From Candidatus Arcticimaribacter sp. (lineage in GTDB: Bacteria; Bacteroidota; Bacteroidia; Flavobacteriales; Flavobacteriaceae): DNA of 33,660 nucleotides. The notes beneath the pieces are model-generated. The model was not told the origin of the DNA. It searched no databases and saw nothing but the letters and a program-made list of their open reading frames with translations. This document shows positions 7,891-16,043 of this stretch, piece after piece. How positions within the stretch are numbered: position 1 is the first letter of the stretch; each line of letters starts with the position of its first letter. The translations under genes were made by a program, and so were the position numbers. Location: positions 1 through 33,660 of the forward strand of contig WTJN01000136.1 in NCBI GenBank assembly GCA_011526265.1. Direction: 5' to 3'.

Positions 7891-9389
7891 CCTTGTGTTC
7901 TAAACGAACTGACAAAAACAAAGCCAAAGCCTAGGAACAAGAGAAGATGAAAGGGAAACAACCCAAAGTCACCTTCTTTCCCTACCACAAACGCGCTGTA
8001 CATCCCAAAGAGGAAATACAGTGACAGCGCCCCTTCAAAAATAGTATTGCGGTGGATTTCCTTGGGTAAATATTTATTGTTTTTCCACGAATCCTTCAGC
8101 GTTTGTATATTGAATTTCGGAGTACGAACAAACTCACTTCGTTTTCCCAAGTGCCCCTCTATGACCGCCAGGGCATTGTGAAATGAAAACCCCATGGCAA
8201 CAGTATAAAAAGTCAAAAATGTTTTGGTGTAATCGATAAAGGAGAAAAAGTCGGAACCATTTTTTCTGCGGTACAATTCCCAGTAACAATAGAAGAAAAT
8301 CATGGTGCTGACGATAAACAGCGAGGAGATTTTGAAAAACCATGCCAAATGCCCCCATTCGTTTTTGATATACAACATGGGTATACTAAGGATCCCGACC
8401 AAAAGAACACTCAAAAACATGGTACTGTTAAGTAAATGCAAAACTGCATGCAGGCGAGTCTTCAATGGCAACTGGTCATGGTTCCACACTTTTTTTACCA
8501 TTTTCTGATAATTTTCTGCGCCTCCTTTATTCCAGCGAAATTGTTGGGATCGAATAGCGCTCATGACCACAGGGAGTTCAGATGGCGTTTGCACATCTTC
8601 AAGGTATTTGAATTTCCATTGTTTGAGCTGTGCACGATAGCTCAAGTCTAAATCTTCTGTTAGGGTGTCCCCTTCCCAATTTCCGGCATCTATAATGGTC
8701 GATTTTCGCCATATCCCAGCTGTGCCATTGAAATTAATAAAGTGCCCTCCAGCATTTCGACCCACTTGTTCGAGTGTAAAATGCGCATCCAATGCAAAGG
8801 CCTGCACTTGTGTTAAGAGTGAATAGTCGTGGTTGATGTGTTCCCAACGGGTTTGAACCACACCGATATTTTCATCGTTAAAGTGAGGTACAGTCTTTCT
8901 CAACCAGTCTTTTCTAGGAAGGAAATCGGCGTCAAAAATGGCAATAAATTCACCTTTGGCTACTGTCAAACCTTCTTTCAATGCGCCGGCTTTAAATCCC
9001 TCTCTGTTTTCTCTTCGAAATTGGATGATGTCCAACCCTTTTTGTTGGAGTTCAATCACCAAACGTTGGGTTAAGGCGACCGATTCGTCGGTGGAATCAT
9101 CTAGGACTTGGATTTCCAAGCGTTCACGGGGGTAATCCATTTGGCTGATGCAGTCGAGTAGTCGCTCCATCACATAAAGTTCATTGAAAACTGGAAGCTG
9201 AATAGTGATATGCGGTACCTTGGAAAGGTCTTCTACAGGAAGGAGATCGAGTGAAGGTTTACGTTGTTGCGCTTTTTTGTAATGAAAGAGAAGGTTGAGC
9301 TGGGCAAGGCTATAGCACAAAACTAGGATCAAGAAAAAGGCATACATCCCCATAACCAGATAGGAAATATTGAGCCAAAAATGATCCAT
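7887..9389 (-). CDS. Processive-type membrane glycosyltransferase family 2 (BcsA-like)
   Basis: A 500-residue enzyme with one N-terminal membrane helix (about 8-30), a cytoplasmic GT-A domain and about four C-terminal helices. GT2 motifs typical of cellulose/hyaluronan synthase relatives are complete: DD (Asp97-Asp98), DAD (Asp153-Asp155), the acceptor-side TED (Glu245-Asp246) and QQFRW (282-286). Such enzymes polymerise or add a sugar from a nucleotide-sugar donor while threading the product through the membrane; ceramide-glucosyltransferase-like and mannan-synthase-like enzymes share the motifs. There is no PilZ domain or BcsB neighbour, so cellulose synthesis is unlikely. It lies between a DPM1-like transferase (10-base gap) and the GT-C gene (4-base overlap). 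Confidence 0.85.
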   Translation of the reverse strand: MDHFWLNISYLVMGMYAFFLILVLCYSLAQLNLLFHYKKAQQRKPSLDLLPVEDLSKVPHITIQLPVFNELYVMERLLDCISQMDYPRERLEIQVLDDSTDESVALTQRLVIELQQKGLDIIQFRRENREGFKAGALKEGLTVAKGEFIAIFDADFLPRKDWLRKTVPHFNDENIGVVQTRWEHINHDYSLLTQVQAFALDAHFTLEQVGRNAGGHFINFNGTAGIWRKSTIIDAGNWEGDTLTEDLDLSYRAQLKQWKFKYLEDVQTPSELPVVMSAIRSQQFRWNKGGAENYQKMVKKVWNHDQLPLKTRLHAVLHLLNSTMFLSVLLVGILSIPMLYIKNEWGHLAWFFKISSLFIVSTMIFFYCYWELYRRKNGSDFFSFIDYTKTFLTFYTVAMGFSFHNALAVIEGHLGKRSEFVRTPKFNIQTLKDSWKNNKYLPKEIHRNTIFEGALSLYFLFGMYSAFVVGKEGDFGLFPFHLLLFLGFGFVFVSSFRTQG

Positions 9390-9399
9390 AGTGTGTTGT

Positions 9400-10086
9400 T
9401 TATGAAAACAAATGTTTGAAAATCCAACCGATGATTTTCATTCCGGCAAAGATAGTGCCTTTTATGGTACCCGACACTTTTGAGACCCCAATTCTTTCGC
9501 GGTAGCGCACGGGAATTTCTTTGTACTTGATTTTTTTACGTAAGACTTTCAATTGCATTTCAACAGTCCATCCATAGGTTTTGTCTTGCATTGCCAAATC
9601 TACTAGGGTCGACCAACGGATGGCACGGAAAGGCCCCAAATCGGTGAATCGACTCCCATATAAAATCCGCATGAGAAAACACGCCAACGCATTGCCAAAA
9701 ATTTGTTGAGGGGTCATGGCTTTTTTCTGTCTTTTTTCTGCCCCTCGACTTCCCACCACAAAATCAACTTCATTTTTCAAAATGGGGTCCACCAATAGCA
9801 CTAATTCCTCGGGGTAGTCGGCGTAATCTCCGTCCATGAATACTAGAATATCTGGTGGTTTGGTAGCTGTCAAATAGTTGATCCCTTTTAGGCAAGCATA
9901 ACCATATCCCTTGTTGTTTTCAGTCAATACTGTAGCTCCAGCATTTTTTGCTTCTTCTTCGGTGTTGTCGGTCGACCCGTTGCTCACCACAACAATTTCA
10001 TCCACAATATCGGGGATGTCACCCACGACTTTGGCAATGGAAGGTCCCTCATTGTAGGCCGGGATGATTACTTTTATTTTAGTCAT
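9400..10086 (-). CDS. DPM1-like glycosyltransferase family 2 (polyprenyl-phosphate sugar synthase)
   Basis: A 228-residue GT2 enzyme. The N-terminus IIPAYNEGPSI, the SNGSTDNT strand-loop, the metal-binding MDGDYADYPEE (Asp85-x-Asp87) and VVGSRG followed by FTDLGPFRAIRW place it with dolichyl-phosphate mannose/glucose synthases. There are no multi-helix C-terminal domains, only one hydrophobic segment (about the last 20 residues), so it is membrane-associated at most. Inferred reaction: nucleotide-sugar plus polyprenyl phosphate gives polyprenyl-phosphate-sugar, the donor class used by GT-C enzymes such as the one at 6574-7890. Its ATG overlaps the TGA of the 4Fe-4S gene by four bases, so the genes are translationally linked. 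Confidence 0.88.
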   Translation of the reverse strand: MTKIKVIIPAYNEGPSIAKVVGDIPDIVDEIVVVSNGSTDNTEEEAKNAGATVLTENNKGYGYACLKGINYLTATKPPDILVFMDGDYADYPEELVLLVDPILKNEVDFVVGSRGAEKRQKKAMTPQQIFGNALACFLMRILYGSRFTDLGPFRAIRWSTLVDLAMQDKTYGWTVEMQLKVLRKKIKYKEIPVRYRERIGVSKVSGTIKGTIFAGMKIIGWIFKHLFS

Positions 10087-11624
10087 TGTTTATCAATGGT
10101 ATTGCCAAGAGGATAGGAGGGGGTGATGGAGCGGTTACTGATAGTTCCATTCTCCAGTTTGAGTACACCACGCGGACAAACGGTGGCACAAATGCCGCAG
10201 CCCACACAAGAGGAACGCACAATGTTTTGACCCCGTTGTGCATAGGCCCTTACATCAATTCCCATTTCACAGTAGGCCGAGCAATTGCCACACGAAATGC
10301 ACTGGCCTCCATTGGTCGTAATCCGAAATCGTGAGAATAGTCGTTGTTGCAACCCTAAAATCGCTGCCATCGGGCATCCAAAACGACACCAGACACGGCT
10401 CCCTAAAAGGGGGTAGAAACCAACTCCCAATACACCAGAAAAGATGGCGCCAATGAAAAACCCATACCATTTGGTAAAACTGTAGCTGGAAAAAAACAAA
10501 ATGTTGTTTTCTCCAGACCATCCACGAACAAGCAGTAGCCCAAGCAGAAGAAGCCCCAAGCTAATTAAGGTGAATCGGGCGTCTGTTCGCATTTCATTTT
10601 TGAAGGCAAACAAAAGGATCAGAAGCATCACCACCAATAAACCGATGACGCCAAAAATAAATTGTTCTGCGTTAATGATGGCCGATGGTGAGGCTTTGCG
10701 AAGAAATGACCAAATCACGGATATGGTAGATAGAACCACCAAAACTAATACCACATGGATGCTCCATCGCTCCAATTTCCACACGCTTATTTTTTTGCTC
10801 GAAAGTTGCCGAAAGGGATCTCCGGCCGTTTCGGCCAATGCCCCACATCCACATACCCAGGAACAATACCAGCGTTTTCCGTAGCGGTAGGTTAAAAATG
10901 GTGAGACCAAAAAAGTCATGGCCAGTCCCGAGAGGAAAAAGAATAAACCCAAACGCCCACCATTGAGCATGTTTTTCAAATGCCATTGGTCAAAAAAATA
11001 GTAGTTCAGCGGCCACATGTTTTTTATGTCCTTCGCAAAATAGGGCGTGTCTGGATGAAGTAGTGCCAAGAGTTCTGGGATAAAAAAAGCAAATCCAAGT
11101 TGAAAAAACATCAAGACCAAGGTGCGAATGATTTGATAGCGCTGTCCTTGGTATTTCATGATAAATTTCACCCCAAAGACCACAATTGCCAAGGTGTACA
11201 AAAGCCCGTAGACAAACCATTGAGTAGCAGGTTTCCCGTTCAGGGTCACACTCAAAGGGTCGAATAGACCAACGATCCCGGTGTTCCCCTCTGGGTGATA
11301 TCCCAGGTGCTGCGGATAAAAGTAAATAAGAATATAAAACACCGTTAGTCCAGAGGCCAGCAGCCATCCCGCCCAACCACGACTTGTTAAAGGATGGATC
11401 CAAACATCATTGTTTTTTATACCAGGCAGCCGTCCCCGATAGAGCGAAAGCGAATAGAGCATCACCCCAGCAGTCATCAAAAAGAGAGAAAAACCTAGCG
11501 TCCACGGTAGGGGCTGTTCGACGACCAATGCGGGGGTAATTAACCCCAGCAGTCCACACCCCCCAAGGAGGAGTCCCAGTGATTGACCATAATTTTGAAT
11601 TATTGATGCGGGTGTTCTTTCCAT
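10083..11624 (-). CDS. Membrane-bound 4Fe-4S protein (NapH/CcoG-like)
   Basis: A 513-residue membrane protein with about eight or more hydrophobic segments and a cytoplasmic ferredoxin-like tail. Within the membrane part are two cysteine motifs reminiscent of NapH/NosR/CcoG proteins: CSWVCGCGALAE and WCRFGCPMAA. The tail holds two 4Fe-4S binding sets: Cys442, 445, 448, 452 and Cys473, 476, 479, 483 (CxxCxxCxxxC and CxxCxxCxxxCP). It should pass electrons between a quinone pool and a soluble or membrane partner. The preceding gene, a FAD oxidoreductase, overlaps its start by 25 bases and is the obvious partner. Its physiological acceptor in this arsenosugar-type operon is unknown. Confidence 0.85.
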   Translation of the reverse strand: MERTPASIIQNYGQSLGLLLGGCGLLGLITPALVVEQPLPWTLGFSLFLMTAGVMLYSLSLYRGRLPGIKNNDVWIHPLTSRGWAGWLLASGLTVFYILIYFYPQHLGYHPEGNTGIVGLFDPLSVTLNGKPATQWFVYGLLYTLAIVVFGVKFIMKYQGQRYQIIRTLVLMFFQLGFAFFIPELLALLHPDTPYFAKDIKNMWPLNYYFFDQWHLKNMLNGGRLGLFFFLSGLAMTFLVSPFLTYRYGKRWYCSWVCGCGALAETAGDPFRQLSSKKISVWKLERWSIHVVLVLVVLSTISVIWSFLRKASPSAIINAEQFIFGVIGLLVVMLLILLFAFKNEMRTDARFTLISLGLLLLGLLLVRGWSGENNILFFSSYSFTKWYGFFIGAIFSGVLGVGFYPLLGSRVWCRFGCPMAAILGLQQRLFSRFRITTNGGQCISCGNCSAYCEMGIDVRAYAQRGQNIVRSSCVGCGICATVCPRGVLKLENGTISNRSITPSYPLGNTIDKQ

Positions 11625-12898
11625 TTTGCGCTGATTTGTTTTTCATATCGACGACTAAACTCAGGATCAAAATTGGCTTTTTCCAACTGTTCTAGTAGAC
11701 TCGTCATTGTAATTTTTTCCTCCAGCCATTGGTCGAATACTTCGTGCCGAAGCCGAAGTCCCAAACTACTTACTCCCTTAAAGATCTTGCTGTCTTTTTC
11801 ATAAGCGAAGCGAAGCGATTTATTTTCTTGCGGTGATTGCCACAGAAAATGGGCTTCATTTTTTGTGGGGAGCGGTAAAATTTCGCCATAGGTTTGATAT
11901 TCAATATCAAAAAATTTAGCACTATTGAACCAGTGTCCGGGGCGGTAGGGAGTGGGGCTGTTGGTCAGGGTTTCTGCTAAGGTTTCTCCCATCATTCGTC
12001 CTGCATACCAAACCGCCTCAATGGCATTGCGGTGGGGGAGGGGGTGCGCTATTTGTGCGCAATCTCCAATGGCATAAATGTGGGGAATGTTGGTTGTGAG
12101 GTATTCGTCTACGACCACACCTTTGTCAATATTCAACCCCGCATTTTTGAGGAAGTCAACGTTGGGACGCACCCCAATCGTGATGCCCATTGTGTCGCAT
12201 TCAAGGTGTTGATCATCTTGGGTGGTGCAGCCAGAGAGTTCACCGTTTCTATCAGTTTCAATGGCTTTTAAGGTGCAGTTAAACCGCAAATCTACTTGAT
12301 GGTCACTGAGATGGTTGGCAATCAGTTGGGCTTCTTCGACACACAAGGCATTCGCCCAGAAGTGGCTTTCGCGCACCAAGTAGGTCACTTCCATTTTTCG
12401 GGAGCGCAACATTTCTGCCAGCTCAACCCCAATAAGTCCACCGCCCACAATGACGCTTTTTTTCTTTCCCTTGCACCACCGGTCCAAGGCTTCTAAATCT
12501 TGTTTGTGGTAAAGGCGAAAAACCCCTTGGCTGTTTTCACCTTTTAAACCCATATCACGGGGAATAGATCCCGTGGCGAGAACCAATTTTTTGTAGGGCA
12601 ATGCTTGGCCATCTTTAAGCACAATTTTTTGCTCGGTAGACATGATTTCTGTCACCCGTCCCTTGATGCGCCCAATCTGGTTGTCCGCCCAAAAACGGTC
12701 TTCATAGGGTTCAAGGTCATTCCATCGCAGGTGCCCCATAAACACATACATGAGGGCTGTCCGCGAGAAAAAAGATTCGTTCTCATCGGAGATCAGCAAT
12801 AGGGGGTGGTTGCTTTTTTTGCGAAAGTGCCGGGCAAATGTGGTTCCAGCGATCCCATTACCTATGATGATTATGGGTGCCGTTGAAGCATTATTCAT
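11600..12898 (-). CDS. NAD(P)/FAD-dependent oxidoreductase (pyridine nucleotide-disulfide family)
   Basis: A 432-residue two-dinucleotide-binding-domain flavoprotein. The FAD motif GNGIAG is at residues 13-18, the second GxGxxG (VGGGLIGVELAEML) lies near residue 150 and the FAD-closing YAIGDCAQI near residue 280. The arrangement resembles rubredoxin/ferredoxin reductases and the N-terminal half of NirB; no redox-active CxxC disulfide is evident. It probably moves electrons between NAD(P)H and the membrane 4Fe-4S protein encoded next, whose start codon lies inside this gene (25-base overlap). A 42-base gap separates it from DUF547 and contains a promoter-like box, so the downstream half of the operon may also be expressed separately. 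Confidence 0.88.
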   Translation of the reverse strand: MNNASTAPIIIIGNGIAGTTFARHFRKKSNHPLLLISDENESFFSRTALMYVFMGHLRWNDLEPYEDRFWADNQIGRIKGRVTEIMSTEQKIVLKDGQALPYKKLVLATGSIPRDMGLKGENSQGVFRLYHKQDLEALDRWCKGKKKSVIVGGGLIGVELAEMLRSRKMEVTYLVRESHFWANALCVEEAQLIANHLSDHQVDLRFNCTLKAIETDRNGELSGCTTQDDQHLECDTMGITIGVRPNVDFLKNAGLNIDKGVVVDEYLTTNIPHIYAIGDCAQIAHPLPHRNAIEAVWYAGRMMGETLAETLTNSPTPYRPGHWFNSAKFFDIEYQTYGEILPLPTKNEAHFLWQSPQENKSLRFAYEKDSKIFKGVSSLGLRLRHEVFDQWLEEKITMTSLLEQLEKANFDPEFSRRYEKQISAKWKEHPHQ

Positions 12899-12903
12899 GA
12901 TTC

Positions 12904-12911
12904 TAAAGGTA
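12904..12911 (-). promoter_or_regulatory. candidate internal -7 box (TACCTTTA)
   Basis: On the minus strand a TAnnTTTA octamer sits five bases before the FAD oxidoreductase ATG, in the largest gap (42 bases) of the operon. It misses the last consensus base and no clear -33 TTTG is seen. Confidence 0.25.
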
Positions 12912-12940
12912 ACGCATTTGGACGAGAACTCGGTGCTATT

Positions 12941-13639
12941 CTACTCATTGAGCGCCCAGTCATAGGGTAAAAAATCAATGCGCGTGTCTCTGGTTACTAC
13001 AATATCGGTATATCGATTGATGAATGCTCTTCGCTCTTGCCGACTGCCAAAATCACTCCCAAACCAAAAGAAAATTTTAGACAGGCTCATTTTTTTTTTC
13101 GTGATAATATTTTTCGTTGGGTCGTTGATGAATTCCCGAGTTGCCGCCTCCAATTGTTTATTCATCCCTTGAGGAAGAAAAGCGCGATTCCGCAAACGCG
13201 GGCAGGAAGCCGACGCACAATTGATGGCAAAATGAATTCTAGGTTCCTTCATTTTCCGCAAAATTTGATGTTCGATATGCCCCAATGAAACCTTTTTGTT
13301 GTTCAGTGTAAAGCGTTTGAACCGCCAAGGCGTGATGAGTCGACGGATGCTTTTAAGGGGGTAATTATCCAGAATAAGCTGCACCGTTACGGCGTTGTAG
13401 GCGTTGATGAAGTAGGCCAGAGAATCGTTCTTGCTCCAATAGGCTTGCGGGGGATTTTCTTCGAGCCCCTGAATGTAACTTTCTAAAAGTGCGGAGTTCT
13501 TCTTCCACCGGGCGTAGTCGACCTCACCACTGTCTGAAACGTAGGTTTGGAGTTGGCTGGTCCACAGATCATGAAGACTTTTTTGGGCCCACGTCCAATG
13601 AGCGGTCAGCACGAAAACAAAGCAAAGAATTGATCGCAT
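12941..13639 (-). CDS. DUF547 domain protein, secreted
   Basis: A 232-residue protein if started at the ATG at 13639; a longer reading from 13663 would only add eight residues before the signal peptide. The N-terminus MRSILCFVFVLTAHWTWAQ is a signal peptide, so the product is periplasmic or envelope-bound. The body is a DUF547 domain: AYFINAYNAVTVQLIL, the long helix-turn after it, and the conserved block HFAINCASASCPRLR with two cysteines. No function is established for DUF547; the domain's Cys/His/Asn conservation has suggested an enzyme. It lies 14 bases after arsM inside the arsenosugar operon, which hints at a role in processing or handling the product outside the cytoplasm. Confidence 0.85.
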   Translation of the reverse strand: MRSILCFVFVLTAHWTWAQKSLHDLWTSQLQTYVSDSGEVDYARWKKNSALLESYIQGLEENPPQAYWSKNDSLAYFINAYNAVTVQLILDNYPLKSIRRLITPWRFKRFTLNNKKVSLGHIEHQILRKMKEPRIHFAINCASASCPRLRNRAFLPQGMNKQLEAATREFINDPTKNIITKKKMSLSKIFFWFGSDFGSRQERRAFINRYTDIVVTRDTRIDFLPYDWALNE

Positions 13640-13653
13640 AGCGCAGTAGTGAG

Positions 13654-14628
13654 TTAACAGCACCCCCCACCGTCATAATGATAGGTGGACGCGCTAATGA
13701 ATAGATCATCTCGTTCGAGCTGCTGAAGTTGACTTGCGGTTTTGTCGCAAACGGCCAAGGGCTGATTGTGCAACAGCACATGTCCTTTCTGATCATCGAA
13801 GAACGCCTCGTTTCCAAAGTAGATTGCGGTTTTTCCAGTAAACACACAGGGTCCATCGTTGGGCATTGGGTCTTTGATTGCACAGACTTCCACACTCTCG
13901 ATATAGATCATTTCTTGGGTGGGGAATTGCCCGGGGGGCAAGAGGCGATAAGGTCTTTTTGCCCGTATTTCGATGGTACCAAATCCTACCTCGGTCAGTG
14001 CATTGACATAGGCTTCCAACGGAATGGCCCCCGACAGGCACAGCGCCCGAAGGCGGTCGTCGCTCCGCAGGGTTTCGTTCATGTGTTGGTTGCAAATGGG
14101 ATCACTCATGACCAATCGTCCGTGGGGTTTCAGCACACGGTACATTTCGCGGAGGGCTTGGGTCAGCTCATTTTGTTTAAAAATGTTGAACAGGCAGTTT
14201 TGTGCAGCAACATCCATGCTTTCGTCGGCCACCGGTAAGGCCAATGCGTCGCCTTTTTCGAGACGTACATAGGAGGACTTGAACCAATCATTCATGGCCT
14301 CGGCTTCTTTAAAGTTTTCTTGAGAAGCTTCGAGCATTTCATCGACGACATCAACTCCCGTCACCCCAGCTTCTTGTCTAGAAAAATAGGCGAATTGTAA
14401 TAGTTCCATACCACCGCCAACACCGACATAGAGAATTTTTGGTTGATTGACCAAATCGCGGGGATGTACCGTTGATCCACAGCCGTAGTTCATTTCTTGC
14501 ATGATGGTGGGGATTTGTAATCCAGGGAGCTGCCACACTGGGGTGGTGGTGCAACACAGTCCAACATCGGGGGTTAAAGCAGCGTCCTTGTATAGTTCTT
14601 TGGTGGCGTCGAGATAGTGTGCGGTCAT
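13654..14628 (-). CDS. arsM: Arsenite S-adenosylmethionine methyltransferase of arsenosugar type
   Basis: A 324-residue class I SAM methyltransferase. The SAM-binding loop is ILYVGVGGG (residues 65-73), preceded by thiol groups expected to bind trivalent arsenic: the Cys25-Cys26 pair and Cys50 in NYGCGST; further cysteines are in QNCLFN and DPICN. A C-terminal extension ends in GGGCC (Cys323-Cys324), a second possible metalloid-binding site. ArsM converts arsenite stepwise to methyl- and dimethylarsenicals; in arsenosugar organisms the dimethyl form is the substrate for ArsS. The gene overlaps the phosphorylase stop by four bases (ATGA), and ArsS is three genes upstream. Naming rests on motif plus context. 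Confidence 0.88.
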   Translation of the reverse strand: MTAHYLDATKELYKDAALTPDVGLCCTTTPVWQLPGLQIPTIMQEMNYGCGSTVHPRDLVNQPKILYVGVGGGMELLQFAYFSRQEAGVTGVDVVDEMLEASQENFKEAEAMNDWFKSSYVRLEKGDALALPVADESMDVAAQNCLFNIFKQNELTQALREMYRVLKPHGRLVMSDPICNQHMNETLRSDDRLRALCLSGAIPLEAYVNALTEVGFGTIEIRAKRPYRLLPPGQFPTQEMIYIESVEVCAIKDPMPNDGPCVFTGKTAIYFGNEAFFDDQKGHVLLHNQPLAVCDKTASQLQQLERDDLFISASTYHYDGGGCC

Positions 14629-15443
14629 AATTGTTGGATTAAATTTTTTACTAGTACAATCAATACTTTTTCTGCTTTTTTGGCTTGTGCGAATATGTCT
14701 TCGAGATCAATGGGCGCAAGGGCATCGGGGTCACACACATCGGTGAGCGCGGAAAAAGCAATGCAAGGGAACTCCAATTGGTTGGCAACAATAACTTCTG
14801 GGACGGTAGACATGCCTACTGCATCGGCGCCGATTGTTTTGAGATAGCGGTATTCTGCGCGGGTTTCGAGTTGGGGTCCAAGCACAGCCGCATAGACGCC
14901 ACGGTGCAACAAAAGACCGTGTTCATGCGCAACTTCCATGCATATTTCCATCATCTTTTTGTCATATGGGCGGCACATGTCTACAAAGCGCGGCCCGAGT
15001 TGGTCAATATCTTTTTCGGCCAATGGCGAACCGCCTTGAAGATTGATGTGATCGTCGATGAGCATCACTTCTCCCTTGTTGTAATCTAGATTGATGGCCC
15101 CAGCGGCATTGCTGATGATGAGTCGCTTTGTCCCCAGTGAATGCATCACTCGAACAGGATAGGTGATGCTGAAATAGTCCAAGGCTTCATAGGCGTGAAA
15201 ACGCCCTTCGAAAACAAGCACATCTCTACCCGCGTAATGTGCGTGATGCAGTTGGGCGGCATGATATTCCATGGACGACTTTGGAAAGTAAGGAATGTCG
15301 TTATAGGGGATGCTTTTTTTGATCGTCAATTCATGCACCAAGGCATTGAGTCCCGTGCCCAAAATAATGCCCGTGGGGATGGCATCGAATCCTTCTTTTT
15401 TCAGGAAGTCAGCGGTAGTTTTTAGTTGCTCATTTTTTGTCAT
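14625..15443 (-). CDS. Purine nucleoside phosphorylase (trimeric PNP/MTAP family) with MTAP-like specificity residues
   Basis: A 272-residue trimeric-type phosphorylase: GTGLNAL phosphate loop, EGRFHAYE, SNAAGAIN, and GPQLETRAEY with the base-side Glu. At the position of human PNP Asn243 (ITN motif) this protein has Asp235 (LTDVCD), and at that of His257 it appears to have Leu247 (LEDI). Methylthioadenosine phosphorylase likewise has Asp and Val there, which favour an adenine base and a non-hydroxyl 5' group. In the operon this fits phosphorolysis of the 5'-deoxy-5'-dimethylarsinoyl-adenosine made by ArsS, releasing adenine and an arsenoribose-1-phosphate. The family call is firm; the substrate is inference. 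It overlaps the glycosyltransferase by 14 bases and arsM by four. Confidence 0.92.
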   Translation of the reverse strand: MTKNEQLKTTADFLKKEGFDAIPTGIILGTGLNALVHELTIKKSIPYNDIPYFPKSSMEYHAAQLHHAHYAGRDVLVFEGRFHAYEALDYFSITYPVRVMHSLGTKRLIISNAAGAINLDYNKGEVMLIDDHINLQGGSPLAEKDIDQLGPRFVDMCRPYDKKMMEICMEVAHEHGLLLHRGVYAAVLGPQLETRAEYRYLKTIGADAVGMSTVPEVIVANQLEFPCIAFSALTDVCDPDALAPIDLEDIFAQAKKAEKVLIVLVKNLIQQL

Positions 15444-16041
15444 CGATTACTGCCATTAGTTCGGGAAATTGTTGCAAATCCTCGTAGGTATCAATATCGG
15501 TTTTTTCTTCCAATAAATGTACTTTTTTAGTCGCCAAATCGTTGAGGGTATCTTGCAACACGGTCGATGTGCTCCAAGACTTATTTTCAAACAACTGCGG
15601 GATGAAATATCGGGTACCCAAAAGATAATAACCCCCGTCGGTGGACGGGCCCAATACGGCATCGTGTTGATCGAGTTGTTCGATGGCGGTACGGATCATT
15701 TGCTTTTGCAATGACCACAGGTCAGTTCCTATAATGATTACTTTTTGGTGGGTGGCAAAGCCTTGTCGAAACGCATGAGCCATGCGGGTTCCCAGGTCGT
15801 CTCCTTGTTGAACGGATATTTCTGCCCGAATCGATTGGAATGCCTTTGCGGTCATATGATCACTGTACCAGAGGTGAAAATCAACGTCCAAACCTTGGAC
15901 TGCTTCAGCTGTTTTGCGGAGCAGCTGCTGATAGATTTTCAAGGCGTTATCTTCCCCAATGGTTTTGGCAAGACGTGTCTTTACTTTTCCTTTTACAGGT
16001 GCTTTGCAAAAAATCAAAAGCAAGGGCCGTTTCGTTTCCAT
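15430..16041 (-). CDS. Arsenosugar-associated CofC-like glycosyltransferase (TIGR04282 type)
   Basis: A 203-residue protein if begun at the ATG at 16041 (METKRPLLLIF); an upstream in-frame start at 16089 would lie inside arsS and adds a non-conserved stretch. It resembles the radical-SAM-associated CofC/GT-A-like family: APVKGKVKTRLAKTIG near the N-terminus, IGTDLWSL and AVLGPSTDGGYYLLG. Family members occur beside ArsS. The presumed role is transfer of the arsenoribosyl group to an aglycone such as glycerol, but a nucleotidyltransferase-like activity is also compatible with the CofC fold. It starts two bases after the arsS stop and overlaps the phosphorylase start by 14 bases. Confidence 0.85.
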   Translation of the reverse strand: METKRPLLLIFCKAPVKGKVKTRLAKTIGEDNALKIYQQLLRKTAEAVQGLDVDFHLWYSDHMTAKAFQSIRAEISVQQGDDLGTRMAHAFRQGFATHQKVIIIGTDLWSLQKQMIRTAIEQLDQHDAVLGPSTDGGYYLLGTRYFIPQLFENKSWSTSTVLQDTLNDLATKKVHLLEEKTDIDTYEDLQQFPELMAVIDDKK

Positions 16042-16043
16042 AT

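Noticed and set aside
7887-9389. Cellulose synthase
   Set aside because: GT2 motifs fit, but no PilZ domain, no BcsB/BcsZ neighbours and only about 500 residues.
10501-10884. Plus-strand 127-residue frame
   Set aside because: It is antisense to the membrane 4Fe-4S gene, whose motifs are unambiguous.
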